Positions 18,097 through 26,407 of a stretch of 64,000 nucleotides of DNA are shown piece after piece. Below the pieces are notes generated by a model. The model made no database searches. It saw nothing but the letters and a program-made list of their open reading frames with translations, and was not told the DNA's origin. Position 1 is the first letter of the stretch. Each line of letters starts with the position of its first letter. The position numbers were made by a program, and so were the translations under genes. Source of the stretch: Natronoflexus pectinivorans (GTDB lineage Bacteria > Bacteroidota > Bacteroidia > Bacteroidales > Marinilabiliaceae); contig NZ_SLWK01000003.1 of NCBI RefSeq assembly GCF_004345615.1, positions 310,001 to 374,000 on the forward strand, given 5' to 3'.

Positions 18097-18150
18097 TAGA
18101 TTACTAGATATTAGATTATTAGATATTAGATTGTTAGATATTAGATATAA
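18097..18150. repeat. Tandem repeat of TTAGATATTAGAT type
   Basis: About four irregular copies of a 12-14 base unit (AGATTATTAGATATTAGATTGTTAG and so on) lie immediately after the inverted-repeat element. Non-coding. Confidence 0.65.
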
Positions 18151-18257
18151 ACAATCTTCTTATTATCATCTGATTGAACAATGTGATCAAAAAGCATTAT
18201 ACACTTGTCAATCTAGCATATATACATTATAAAAATATTGACATACCTTAAAAACTG

Positions 18258-18280
18258 AAATTCCGTGAAACGGAATTTTT
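18258..18280. terminator. Terminator-like hairpin
   Basis: AAATTCCGT (18258-18266) pairs with ACGGAATTT (18270-18278) around a three-base loop, with T-runs on both strands. It may end transcription from the Cys-rich gene, about 280 bases upstream, or insulate the EamA gene. Confidence 0.45.
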
Positions 18281-18454
18281 CACAAGTTCACCACTCAGGG
18301 CCTCAGCAAGAACGATACTCAATCTAACTTCTAAGAGCTTTCATTTCATTAAAAATAAATAACCACATTGTTTTCTTATAGAAATCATGTAAAATTTCAT
18401 CAAATTAGTTTTTCTTTGTGATCACCAAAAACCACATACAAAGAACAGCTTCAG

Positions 18455-19363
18455 ATGAATGAATTTGTCTCCGGAAATCTGGGAGAATTATCCGCATTAT
18501 TAACAGCATTCTGCTGGACTTTTACCAGTCTTGCCTTTGAATCCGCAGGGAAAAAAGTAGGATCACTACCCGTCAATCTGATTCGTCTTGTAATGGCACT
18601 TTTCTGGCTCGGTTTTTACACACTTATTACCAACGGACATTTTTTCCCGCAAAACGCATCCACGCATGCATGGGTTTGGTTAAGCGTATCCGGTTTAATT
18701 GGCTTCGTCATCGGTGACCTGCTTCTATTTCAGGCGTTTGTGGTTACAGGTGCAAGAATATCTATGTTACTTATGTCGCTTTCGCCCCCATTAACAGCCC
18801 TGTTTGGCTGGCTAATTATTGGTGAAAAATTATCCATTGCAAATTCTATCGGAATGTTCGTTACAATTTGGGGAATTGCACTGGTCATATTAGCCAAACC
18901 TGTAAAAGGGAGAAAAATGCAATTTCACTACCCCGCAAAAGGAATTCTTTTAGCTCTGGGTGGAGCTGCAGGTCAAGGCCTCGGACTGGTACTTAGTAAA
19001 TTCGGAATGCAGGACGCCGATCCTTTTATGTCGACACAAATTAGAGTGATAACTGGCATTATAGGTTTTTCAATTCTCTTCACGATAACCGGAAAATGGT
19101 ATCAGGTAAAAGCAGCCATGAAGCATACCAAAGCCATGTGGCATATTACAATCGGCTCATTTTTCGGTCCATTTTTGGGTGTTTCGTTAAGCCTGTTGGC
19201 CATAAAATATACCACCACGGGTATTGCATCAACGCTGAACTCTCTAACACCTGTACTCATCATACCCCTGGCATGGTATTTTTTCAAAGAAAAAATAACC
19301 ACTAAAGAAGTTATTGGAGCCTTTCTGGCAGTAGCAGGTGTTACAATCTTTTTTATTTACTAA
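18455..19363 (+). CDS. EamA/DMT superfamily transporter
   Basis: A 302-residue inner-membrane protein with about ten hydrophobic segments in two EamA repeats, the usual size for drug/metabolite exporters of this superfamily. The N-half carries the characteristic GELSALLTAFCWTFTSLAFE opening. The ends of the two halves show the family-typical pattern of a TxP-containing loop, a hydrophobic stretch and GExL or KEK (LTALFGWLIIGEKL at about 109-122, LTPVLIIPLAWYFFKEK at about 265-281). Substrate unknown; amino acids or other small metabolites are usual in the family. It is convergent with a second, distantly related EamA gene. Confidence 0.88.
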   Translation: MNEFVSGNLGELSALLTAFCWTFTSLAFESAGKKVGSLPVNLIRLVMALFWLGFYTLITNGHFFPQNASTHAWVWLSVSGLIGFVIGDLLLFQAFVVTGARISMLLMSLSPPLTALFGWLIIGEKLSIANSIGMFVTIWGIALVILAKPVKGRKMQFHYPAKGILLALGGAAGQGLGLVLSKFGMQDADPFMSTQIRVITGIIGFSILFTITGKWYQVKAAMKHTKAMWHITIGSFFGPFLGVSLSLLAIKYTTTGIASTLNSLTPVLIIPLAWYFFKEKITTKEVIGAFLAVAGVTIFFIY

Positions 19364-19419
19364 AAACCCTCCTACCATTCCACCCTCTCACAATATCACC
19401 TTTTCACCTTATCCCCTAT

Positions 19420-20310
19420 CTACCCCATCATCAAAATGATAATACCAATCAAAATCCCGGCTAATAAAATCCCTTTTCGGCCAATGTTGACCTCATGAAA
19501 CAACATAGCTCCAAAAAAGAATGCCACAACCACACTACCTCTGCGAAGTGTAGACACAACCGAAATAAGTGCTTCAGGAAAATCCAGTGCGTAGAAGTAC
19601 AAATAATCGGCAATTACCAGAAAAAGGCCAATTAGAGGAATGCTCCAACGCCAAATCAGGGGAAGTGGATTCGCCATAGTCTTTCTGATCACAAAAACAA
19701 CCGGCAACAGGAGTACAATCTGATAAACGCTAAAAAAAGCCTGAACCGCCATTCGATCGACGGTCTGAATAAGAAACTTATCGAACAGTGCACTGGCAGA
19801 GGCAAACAATGTACCTAAAACAGCAAACCAAACCCATTTATTATGCCGGAATGAAATGCCCTCTTTGCGACCGGCAGTTGAAAACATAAAGAAAAAGAAA
19901 AGAGTAATGGTTAACCCAATCCACTGAACAATGCTCAACCGCTCAGAATAAATAATCAAAGCTCCCATGAGTGTCCAGACTGGAGCTGTTGCACGGATGG
20001 GTGAAGCAATGGTTATGGGTAGATGCTTCAGTGAGAAGTATGAAAAAATCCATGATGTTAAAACAATAATAGTCTTGGATAATATCAACAAATGCTCATG
20101 AAACGAAATCACTGGCACATATAAATGGCTGCCTGCCTCAATAATCCCTGCTCCGGAAAGAATAATAAGTGGCAGAAAAACAACACTACTGCTGAAAGTA
20201 CTGTACAACAACACCAACCACACAGCATTATCTTTTAGCGCATGTTTCTTAATAACTTCGTATATACCCAGAAAAACTGCGGAAGACAACGTAAGGAATA
20301 ACCAGACCAT
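19420..20310 (-). CDS. EamA/DMT superfamily transporter
   Basis: A 296-residue protein with about ten hydrophobic segments and the two-repeat EamA layout. The N-half ends in APVWTLMGALIIYSERLS (about 107-124) and the C-half in RRGSVVVAFFFGAMLFHE (about 255-272), the family GExL-like positions. The sequence is clearly different from the convergent transporter at 18455, so this is a separate family member rather than a recent duplicate. The gap between the two stop codons (56 bases) is a C-rich low-complexity stretch. Substrate unknown. Confidence 0.86.
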   Translation of the reverse strand: MVWLFLTLSSAVFLGIYEVIKKHALKDNAVWLVLLYSTFSSSVVFLPLIILSGAGIIEAGSHLYVPVISFHEHLLILSKTIIVLTSWIFSYFSLKHLPITIASPIRATAPVWTLMGALIIYSERLSIVQWIGLTITLFFFFMFSTAGRKEGISFRHNKWVWFAVLGTLFASASALFDKFLIQTVDRMAVQAFFSVYQIVLLLPVVFVIRKTMANPLPLIWRWSIPLIGLFLVIADYLYFYALDFPEALISVVSTLRRGSVVVAFFFGAMLFHEVNIGRKGILLAGILIGIIILMMG

Positions 20311-20453
20311 ATCATCAAATTTGAGGCGACAAATTTAATACATATTTAACCGGATTGAAATCTTTATTTAATTTTATTAAATCTGATAATGGACATGAAG
20401 TTTGACTAATTCGATAATAATCCATATTTTTAATAAAGCAATTAACGGATAAC

Positions 20454-21653
20454 ATGCAATACACACTGTTATGCAATGGAAAAATAGTTGCCGGAAACAC
20501 TCTATTTACCGGTGATATTCTTATTGGTAATAGCAGAGTAATTGAGATTGCAAAAACCATCAGGAAGCCAACTCCAGATACATTAATCATTGATGCTGAA
20601 AACAAATACTTACTACCGGGATTAATTCATTACAATTGCCCGTTTCTCAAATCAGATGAGGAACCAATATCCTCAGCCATCTATATTGCTCTCTCACATG
20701 GAGCTACATTTTTAATGGATACTCTGAAGATTAAAAGAGATGAATTCAGCCTTGAAAAGATCAGAACTCTTAAAAACGACTGCCTACCTATTATATCCGA
20801 TTTCGGTCTTCATCTGGATGCACTCAGGAGCAGTAAACTAACCAAAGATGAACTCGAATTAGGCCATTTGAGAGGTGGCATCACCTCTCTACTGTTGAAG
20901 TTTAAACATCTGGACAAATTCATATCAGGAGAATTTAATGATTTAATTGATATGATATCTGAAGAAGAGCTACTCCTGATTTGTGAAACCAGATTTTGCA
21001 ATCAACAGACGAACATCAAACCGGGGAAGCATGCTTCTGATTTGACAATGCTTAACCAAATCGTTCATACAGTAAGAAAAAAAAGAACCAATGTTCTTTT
21101 TTTAGGGATTTGCAGTTCCGAAGAACTTGAAATTATCAATCCGGGTGGTTATCAATCTGAAAACATCTATGCATCTCTGGATATAAATAACATGATGCAG
21201 TCAAATGCATCTGAAGTTTACAAGAACCTGGATAAATATCATGCTAATAAGAACTTGCTTATTTCTCCACCAAAACTCGAACCACCTGGAATAAAACAGG
21301 ATAATTTCATAGAAAACAGTCAACACTTGTCATTCATTTCTGAAACGCTGAAATCAGGTGAGCCGGAAATAGGCTCACTGATAGATCTTTGTGACATGTA
21401 CGCAACGCGTCCGGCTAAGTTGTTGGGAATCTATCCGCAAAAAGGTCTGTTACAAGCGGGATCAGATGCCGATATTATTATATGGGATCCGGAAAAAATA
21501 AATGCGGAGACACCACTGGGTGCAAATCTCTCTCTTTTCCGAAAAGACATTTTTGGACTGATATTGAATGGACATTTCATTAGTGAGGATCAACTGATCA
21601 GCACCAGGGAAATGACCGGCAGATATATCCCAAGAAATACAGTTACAGTATAA
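20454..21653 (+). CDS. Amidohydrolase-fold protein (dihydroorotase/hydantoinase-like) lacking metal ligands
   Basis: A 399-residue protein with the architecture of dihydroorotases and dihydropyrimidinases. It has an N-terminal small beta domain (NGKIVAGNTLFTGDILI), a LLPGLI strand, a TIM-barrel region and the closing ATRPAKLLGIYPQKGLLQAGSDADIIIWDP segment that is diagnostic of the family. The metal-binding DxHxH after LPGLI is replaced by HYNCPF (59-64). The segments corresponding to VHAE and ATDHCPF are also degraded (LICETRF, and no DHC motif). A carbamylated-Lys-like LLLKFK is still present. I infer a non-catalytic or repurposed member, comparable to PyrC-like pseudoenzymes that assist aspartate transcarbamoylase or to CRMP proteins. 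Its stop overlaps the convergent Smr gene by 11 bases. Confidence 0.8.
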   Translation: MQYTLLCNGKIVAGNTLFTGDILIGNSRVIEIAKTIRKPTPDTLIIDAENKYLLPGLIHYNCPFLKSDEEPISSAIYIALSHGATFLMDTLKIKRDEFSLEKIRTLKNDCLPIISDFGLHLDALRSSKLTKDELELGHLRGGITSLLLKFKHLDKFISGEFNDLIDMISEEELLLICETRFCNQQTNIKPGKHASDLTMLNQIVHTVRKKRTNVLFLGICSSEELEIINPGGYQSENIYASLDINNMMQSNASEVYKNLDKYHANKNLLISPPKLEPPGIKQDNFIENSQHLSFISETLKSGEPEIGSLIDLCDMYATRPAKLLGIYPQKGLLQAGSDADIIIWDPEKINAETPLGANLSLFRKDIFGLILNGHFISEDQLISTREMTGRYIPRNTVTV

Positions 21654-22728
21654 CCATGGTTGCGCCATAACCATATTCACGAAAAGAGGCATCCTGATAG
21701 TATAGTCCTTTATACTTGCGATCTAACTGTTTTCGGATTTCGGTTTTCAGCGTACCATTGCCAACTCCATGAATGAATACAATTTTTCGCCCCTTATTCT
21801 TTATGTTTTCTGCCATGATGGTGTGGAATTTATCCATCTGAATTTGCAAAATTTCACCATTTGACAAACCAGAAACAGAATCAATCAACTCATGTATATG
21901 AAGATCAATTTCAAGTAATTCCGGTGTGGATTTGCGCTTAACTTTGGCAGGACGCGGTTCGCTATTTCCTTCTTTCTCTTTTATAATGGCCGTGGTTTCC
22001 TTTTCAGTTAAAAGTTCCAATTTCTGTTCCAATTCATTTTTTATGATGGAAATTAAAACTGCAGGCTGATAAAAGAAATCGTTATTGGTAAAGCTGTTCT
22101 CCTTATAAAATTTTCGTGCTTTAATGGAAACGGAAGTCGATACTGGTTTTATGGCAGGATATGGCTTACCCTTTCGGAACAAAATCAATTGAACGTCCCA
22201 TGTAACATCCAATTCCTGTGCTGCAACCTGATCCACAGGAATTTTCGTATTTGGTTCAATTATTCCCTGGTGTAAGGCATACATATATCCATCCTCACGC
22301 AATTCAGAAATGAGATATGAGCAGTAATAATTGCTATCGTTGATTAGATATTGCTCCAGTTCAGACTGGTCTTTTCCGGCTTTAATAAATCCAAGGTAAA
22401 ACCTTGGATTGAAGTCGTCATGCCCCTCCTCTTCCATCTCTTCATGATAGGCTTCAGGTTCAGAAACCTTTTCGTTTCTCGTAACAACTTGTTGTTTTAT
22501 TGGCGATTCTATGATATTATCGGATACAATTTGATTTGCTTTTTCAACAATAACCACTTCAAAAATGGGAGCAGGTACTTCAAAACCATCTTCGTCTTCC
22601 ACAAAAACAAGATTTCCCTCGGTTCGGGTAACAATACCACCACCCACTTCATTTAAAAACCTGACTCTATCGCCTTTCTCTACGCGCATAACATGATAAT
22701 TTACCGGATTTAACTCTTTGTTTCGCAA
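21643..22728 (-). CDS. Smr-domain protein with DUF2027-like N-terminus
   Basis: The 361-residue frame has three parts. An N-terminal small beta domain (GDRVRFLNEVGGGIVTR, then VEDEDGFEVPAP) is of the kind found in Bacteroidota DUF2027 proteins. The middle beta-rich domain covers about 105-240. A C-terminal Smr domain (about 272-361) carries the DLHIHELI, FIHGVGNGTLK and YGYGATMVIL motifs of the MutS2/Smr nuclease family. Smr domains bind branched DNA or collided ribosomes; the role here is not established. The longest frame starts at 22728, but Met14 (22689, MRVEKGDRVRF) is the family-like start and the preceding residues look unstructured. It is divergent from queA. Confidence 0.88.
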   Translation of the reverse strand: MRNKELNPVNYHVMRVEKGDRVRFLNEVGGGIVTRTEGNLVFVEDEDGFEVPAPIFEVVIVEKANQIVSDNIIESPIKQQVVTRNEKVSEPEAYHEEMEEEGHDDFNPRFYLGFIKAGKDQSELEQYLINDSNYYCSYLISELREDGYMYALHQGIIEPNTKIPVDQVAAQELDVTWDVQLILFRKGKPYPAIKPVSTSVSIKARKFYKENSFTNNDFFYQPAVLISIIKNELEQKLELLTEKETTAIIKEKEGNSEPRPAKVKRKSTPELLEIDLHIHELIDSVSGLSNGEILQIQMDKFHTIMAENIKNKGRKIVFIHGVGNGTLKTEIRKQLDRKYKGLYYQDASFREYGYGATMVIL

Positions 22729-22735
22729 AGTTAGT

Positions 22736-22743
22736 TATTTTTG
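22736..22743 (+). promoter_or_regulatory. Candidate -7 promoter box for queA
   Basis: TATTTTTG matches TAnnTTTG fully, 26 bases before the queA ATG. A TTTG at 22717-22720 is 15 bases upstream, shorter than usual, and is part of a small inverted repeat CTTTG/CAAAG (22716-22730). Confidence 0.4.
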
Positions 22744-22769
22744 CAGCCGAAAAAAGAAGAAAATCAATT

Positions 22770-23972
22770 ATGCCTGTTCCGGAAATAAATATTTCAGATT
22801 TTAACTATCATCTACCTGACGAGAGAATTGCCAAGTATCCTTTAGCCAATAGGGACGAATCCAATTTATTGGTTTACAAAAACCTGTCAGTAAATCATAC
22901 AAATTTTAAAAATTTGACGGAGTATTTACCTGATAACACTATGTTGGTTTTCAATAATACAAGGGTCATCAGAGCCCGCATCCATTTTTTTAAATCAACC
23001 GGTGCTAAAATTGAGATATTTTGTCTGGAACCACACAGTCCATCAGATGCGGCAATGGCATTTCAGCAAACCCATGAAGTAGAATGGGTCTGTTTGGTAG
23101 GAAATTTAAAAAAATGGAAAGGGGAAACTCTATCCGCCGTTGCCAATACAGCAGTTGGCGATGTAGAAGTTTCTGCTCTGTTGACAGATAGAATTAATGA
23201 TGCATGCATCATTAAATTCTCATGGAAAAACCAGCATGTCAATTTTGCAGACATTTTGGAAGGAATGGGACAAACCCCTATCCCACCTTACCTCAACAGA
23301 AAATCTGAAATCATTGATACTGAAAGGTATCAAACAGTATATTCAAAACTCAATGGCTCGGTGGCAGCTCCCACTGCAGGTCTCCATTTCTCCGAAGCCA
23401 TTCTGAAAAAAATCGAAGAACAAAACCATAAACGACTGGAAATCACTTTGCATGTCGGAGCAGGCACTTTTCAACCCGTGAAAAGTGAAAAGATAAGTGG
23501 TCACGCCATGCATACAGAGCAGTTTGAAATAAGCTGTACATCCATTGAAAAACTCATCAACCACAACAACCCGGTTGTTGCTGTTGGTACCACGTCGGTT
23601 CGTACGCTCGAGTCGCTTTACTATGCCGGAGTCAGGATTATTAATGGATTGCCATACAATAAAATAGAACAATGGGATGGTTTTGAATTACCTTCGGATG
23701 CGTCTGTAAAATGTGCCTTAACATCTCTTTTGAACCAGCTGAAACGATCAAACGAGGACAGTTTTAAGGCATCCACCTCTATCATGATTGCACCCGGCTA
23801 CAAATTTAAAATCGTACATGGCCTGATTACCAATTTCCATCAGCCAAAAAGCACGCTTTTATTGCTTATTAGCGCACTTATAGGCGATAACTGGAAAGAG
23901 GTTTACGAATACGCCATGAATAACGATTTCAGGTTCTTAAGTTACGGAGACAGTTCTATTTTGATTCCTTAA
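22770..23972 (+). CDS. queA: S-adenosylmethionine:tRNA ribosyltransferase-isomerase
   Basis: QueA moves the ribosyl part of SAM onto preQ1 at tRNA position 34 to form epoxyqueuosine, in the cytoplasm. The 400-residue protein is slightly longer than typical enzymes (about 345-360). Family motifs are all present: NYHLPDERIAKYPLANRDES near the N-terminus, NNTRVIRARI, GQTPIPPYLNR, the active-site segment SVAAPTAGLHF, LHVGAGTFQPVK, the GTTSVRTLES block, NFHQPKSTLLLLISAL and the C-terminal FRFLSYGDSSIL. The extra length lies in the mid-part around the CLEPHSPSDAA insertion and near residues 295-340. It is divergent from the Smr gene by about 40 bases, and its stop overlaps the small convergent Fe-S gene by 4 bases. 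Confidence 0.96.
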   Translation: MPVPEINISDFNYHLPDERIAKYPLANRDESNLLVYKNLSVNHTNFKNLTEYLPDNTMLVFNNTRVIRARIHFFKSTGAKIEIFCLEPHSPSDAAMAFQQTHEVEWVCLVGNLKKWKGETLSAVANTAVGDVEVSALLTDRINDACIIKFSWKNQHVNFADILEGMGQTPIPPYLNRKSEIIDTERYQTVYSKLNGSVAAPTAGLHFSEAILKKIEEQNHKRLEITLHVGAGTFQPVKSEKISGHAMHTEQFEISCTSIEKLINHNNPVVAVGTTSVRTLESLYYAGVRIINGLPYNKIEQWDGFELPSDASVKCALTSLLNQLKRSNEDSFKASTSIMIAPGYKFKIVHGLITNFHQPKSTLLLLISALIGDNWKEVYEYAMNNDFRFLSYGDSSILIP

Positions 23973-24223
23973 TTACCGCCGGATTTTCTACGCTCAAGCT
24001 CCTCTTCCAATATCTCTTCAATGTCGGCTACACAGGTACCACAGATGGTTCCGGCATCTGTTTCGTCCTGTATTTCAGAAAAAGAGGTCAACTCTTTTTC
24101 GCGTATCACACGAACAATATCGCCCTTAGTTAACTGCATGTGGCGACATACAAATTCATCATTTTCAAACATAGTCTCATAAATTTTAAGTTCAAATTTA
24201 AATGATTCAGCCATATTTTCCAC
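23969..24223 (-). CDS. BFD-like small iron-sulfur protein with a CxH...CxxC motif
   Basis: An 84-residue protein whose core (about 22-72) resembles the BFD-like [2Fe-2S] domain of bacterioferritin-associated ferredoxin, NirB and NifU: VCRHMQLTKGDIVRVI, then TDAGTICGTCVADIEEIL. Canonical domains use CxC...CxxC. Here the second position is His, giving Cys26, His28, Cys61 and Cys64. This could be a 3Cys/1His cluster or a Zn site. A redox or iron-handling role is inferred from the family only. The start may be at 24223 or at Met4. It is convergent with queA (4-base overlap), and its upstream gap is shared with the divergent moxR operon. Confidence 0.75.
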   Translation of the reverse strand: MENMAESFKFELKIYETMFENDEFVCRHMQLTKGDIVRVIREKELTSFSEIQDETDAGTICGTCVADIEEILEEELERRKSGGN

Positions 24224-24328
24224 AAAAAATCTGGTTCAGAATATGCTGACATCATAAAAAAATGGAACAATTATTGATATGAAAACGGCGACAGGAAAAT
24301 CAGCCACCGCCTAGTTTTAACAAACATT

Positions 24329-24356
24329 AACAGCCATCACTCCGTTTTTGGCTGTT
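24329..24356. promoter_or_regulatory. Inverted repeat near the moxR promoter
   Basis: AACAGCCA (24329-24336) and TGGCTGTT (24349-24356) form an 8-base inverted repeat with a 12-base spacer, overlapping the likely -33 region of the moxR/bat promoter. It could be an operator. Confidence 0.35.
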
Positions 24357-24363
24357 GCTTATA

Positions 24364-24371
24364 TACTTTTG
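24364..24371 (+). promoter_or_regulatory. Candidate -7 promoter box for the moxR-bat operon
   Basis: TACTTTTG fits TAnnTTTG fully, 54 bases before the moxR ATG. TTTTTG at 24345-24350 is only 13 bases upstream, so the -33 assignment is unsure. Confidence 0.4.
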
Positions 24372-24425
24372 ATAAACGTTATCAGAAATTAAACATAATT
24401 CGCTAATCGGAAAAACGATAAAATT

Positions 24426-25421
24426 ATGAATCAAACTGTTGACATCAAAGAACTTAATGAAAGAATAAAGCAGGAAAGTTCGTTCGTGGACCTGTTGACC
24501 ATCGAGATGAACAAGGTAATAGTTGGTCAGAAACACTTGGTTGAAAGTCTTTTAACCGGACTACTAAGCGATGGACACATCCTTTTGGAAGGTGTTCCCG
24601 GACTAGCAAAAACCCTTGCAATTAACACTTTGGCAAGCATAGTAGATGCCAAATTCAGCAGAATTCAGTTTACCCCAGACTTGCTGCCGGCCGACCTTTT
24701 AGGTACGATGATTTACAGTCAGAAAAACGAAGAGTTCGTGGTAAAAAAAGGTCCATTGTTTACCAATTTTGTATTAGCGGATGAGATAAACCGTGCCCCT
24801 GCAAAAGTGCAAAGTGCACTTTTAGAAGCAATGCAGGAAAGACAGGTTACCATTGGCGATAAAACCTACAAACTACCTGAACCATTTCTTGTATTGGCCA
24901 CGCAAAACCCCATTGAACAGGAAGGAACCTATCCCCTCCCCGAAGCTCAGGTGGACAGGTTTATGTTGAAAGTGGTGATTTCATACCCACAAAAAAACGA
25001 AGAGCAGGAAATCATTCGTCACAATCTTGCTCAAACTTTCCCAAAAGCATCCACAATACTTAAGCCCGATGACATCATCAGAGCCAGAAAGGTTGTAAAG
25101 GATGTATATATGGATGAAAAAATTGAGAAATACATTGTTGATATTGTATTCTCCACTCGATTCCCCGAGAATTACAAATTGGAGAAATACAAAGATATGA
25201 TATCCTATGGAGCCTCTCCACGTGCCAGCATCAGTCTTGCCATGGCATCAAAAGCTTACGCTTTTATAAAGCGTCGCGGATATGTCATTCCTGAAGATGT
25301 GAGAGCCGTTTGCCATGACGTTATGCGCCACAGAATAGGACTATCTTACGAAGCAGAAGCCAACAACATCACATCAGAGGAAATCATCAGCGAAATTTTG
25401 AACACTGTGGAAGTACCATAA
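24426..25421 (+). CDS. MoxR-family AAA+ ATPase
   Basis: A cytoplasmic chaperone-like ATPase that normally works with von Willebrand factor A proteins, here the Bat proteins downstream. The 331 residues show Walker A GVPGLAKTL (about 57-65), Walker B FVLADEINRAP with the following KVQSALLEAMQE, the sensor LATQNPIEQEGTYPLPEAQ (about 157-175) and the QVDRFMLK arginine-finger region, then the C-terminal lid (ISYGASPRASISL). It is the first gene of a same-strand series moxR-DUF58-BatA-E, the common Bacteroidota arrangement. Confidence 0.95.
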   Translation: MNQTVDIKELNERIKQESSFVDLLTIEMNKVIVGQKHLVESLLTGLLSDGHILLEGVPGLAKTLAINTLASIVDAKFSRIQFTPDLLPADLLGTMIYSQKNEEFVVKKGPLFTNFVLADEINRAPAKVQSALLEAMQERQVTIGDKTYKLPEPFLVLATQNPIEQEGTYPLPEAQVDRFMLKVVISYPQKNEEQEIIRHNLAQTFPKASTILKPDDIIRARKVVKDVYMDEKIEKYIVDIVFSTRFPENYKLEKYKDMISYGASPRASISLAMASKAYAFIKRRGYVIPEDVRAVCHDVMRHRIGLSYEAEANNITSEEIISEILNTVEVP

Positions 25422-25427
25422 TCAGGG

Positions 25428-25538
25428 AGCAATGAGCAGTGAGCAGTGATAACGAGCACTAACACCTGAACACTGATAACTGACAACTGAACATTGATAA
25501 CTGATAACTGGTAACTGGTAACTGACAACTGAATATTC
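25428..25538. repeat. Degenerate repeat (TGATAACTGACAACTGA type)
   Basis: The gap between moxR and the DUF58 gene is built almost wholly from GAGCAGTGAGCAGTGATAAC and TGATAACTGACAACTG-like units. It is non-coding; translation in other frames gives the spurious QLSVISYQ-type peptides known from such repeats. A related run lies at 33275-33345, after batE. Confidence 0.75.
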
Positions 25539-25539
25539 A

Positions 25540-26406
25540 ATGGATACAACCGACATATTAAAACGAGTTCGACAAATTGAAATAAAAACGCGCGGTCTCT
25601 CCAGCAATATTTTCGCGGGAGAGTACCATACCGCGTTTAAAGGTCGCGGAATGATGTTTAGTGAAGTTCGGGAATATCACTATGGTGACGACATCAGGAA
25701 CATCGACTGGAACGTAACAGCCCGTTTCAATCACCCTTATGTTAAAGTTTTCGAGGAAGAGCGGGAGTTAACAGTCATGTTGCTGATTGACGTATCAGGC
25801 TCACGGGAGTTTGGAACAACCTGGAGATTCAAAAAGAACATCATCACCGAAATAGCGGCGGTATTGTCCTTTTCAGCAATACAAAACAACGATAAAACCG
25901 GTGTCATATTCTTTTCAGACAAAATTGAAAAGTTTATTCCGCCCAAAAAAGGCCGTAAGCACATCCTTCATATAATAAGGGAGTTAATCACATATACACC
26001 CGAACGAAGAGACACCAACATTTCTGAAGTATTGCGCTACCTGACCAACGCCATAAAAAAGAGATGTACTGCTTTTGTTATTTCTGATTTTATTGACGAC
26101 AATTTTGAGGATGCACTGAAAATTGCCAACCAAAAGCATGACTTGGTAGCTCTGCGTGTTTATGACCCAAGGGAGACACTCCTTCCGGATATAGGATTTG
26201 TGCAGTTTAAAGATGCGGAAACAGGAGAGAACCAATGGATAAACACATCCAACAAAAACACACGGCAAGCTTTTAATACATGGTGGGAGGAGAATGAAAA
26301 AAATCTCTACTCCACATTTACAAAATGTGGGGTTGATAACGTTTCAGTCAGAACCGATGAGGATTATGTAAAAGCATTGATGTCGCTATTCAAAAAAAGA
26401 AATTAA
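25540..26406 (+). CDS. DUF58 domain protein of the Bat operon
   Basis: A 288-residue protein without a signal peptide or membrane helix, of the DUF58 family that accompanies MoxR ATPases. The family motif is clear: GEYHTAFKGRGMMFSEVREY and YGDDIRNIDWNVTARF (about 49-64). A vWA-like core with LLIDVSGSREFG follows (the DxSxS site at about 84-88). It probably acts as an adaptor between MoxR and the membrane Bat proteins, which is inferred from conserved synteny. The next gene starts one base after its stop codon. Confidence 0.92.
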   Translation: MDTTDILKRVRQIEIKTRGLSSNIFAGEYHTAFKGRGMMFSEVREYHYGDDIRNIDWNVTARFNHPYVKVFEEERELTVMLLIDVSGSREFGTTWRFKKNIITEIAAVLSFSAIQNNDKTGVIFFSDKIEKFIPPKKGRKHILHIIRELITYTPERRDTNISEVLRYLTNAIKKRCTAFVISDFIDDNFEDALKIANQKHDLVALRVYDPRETLLPDIGFVQFKDAETGENQWINTSNKNTRQAFNTWWEENEKNLYSTFTKCGVDNVSVRTDEDYVKALMSLFKKRN

Positions 26407-26407
26407 A

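Larger units (their letters stand above)
17977..18454. other. Intergenic region with inverted repeat, tandem repeat and hairpin
   Basis: These 478 bases between the Cys-rich gene and the EamA transporter hold a 14-bp inverted-repeat pair, an AGATATTAGATT tandem repeat and a terminator-like hairpin, each listed separately. No further ORF is supported. Confidence 0.6.
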
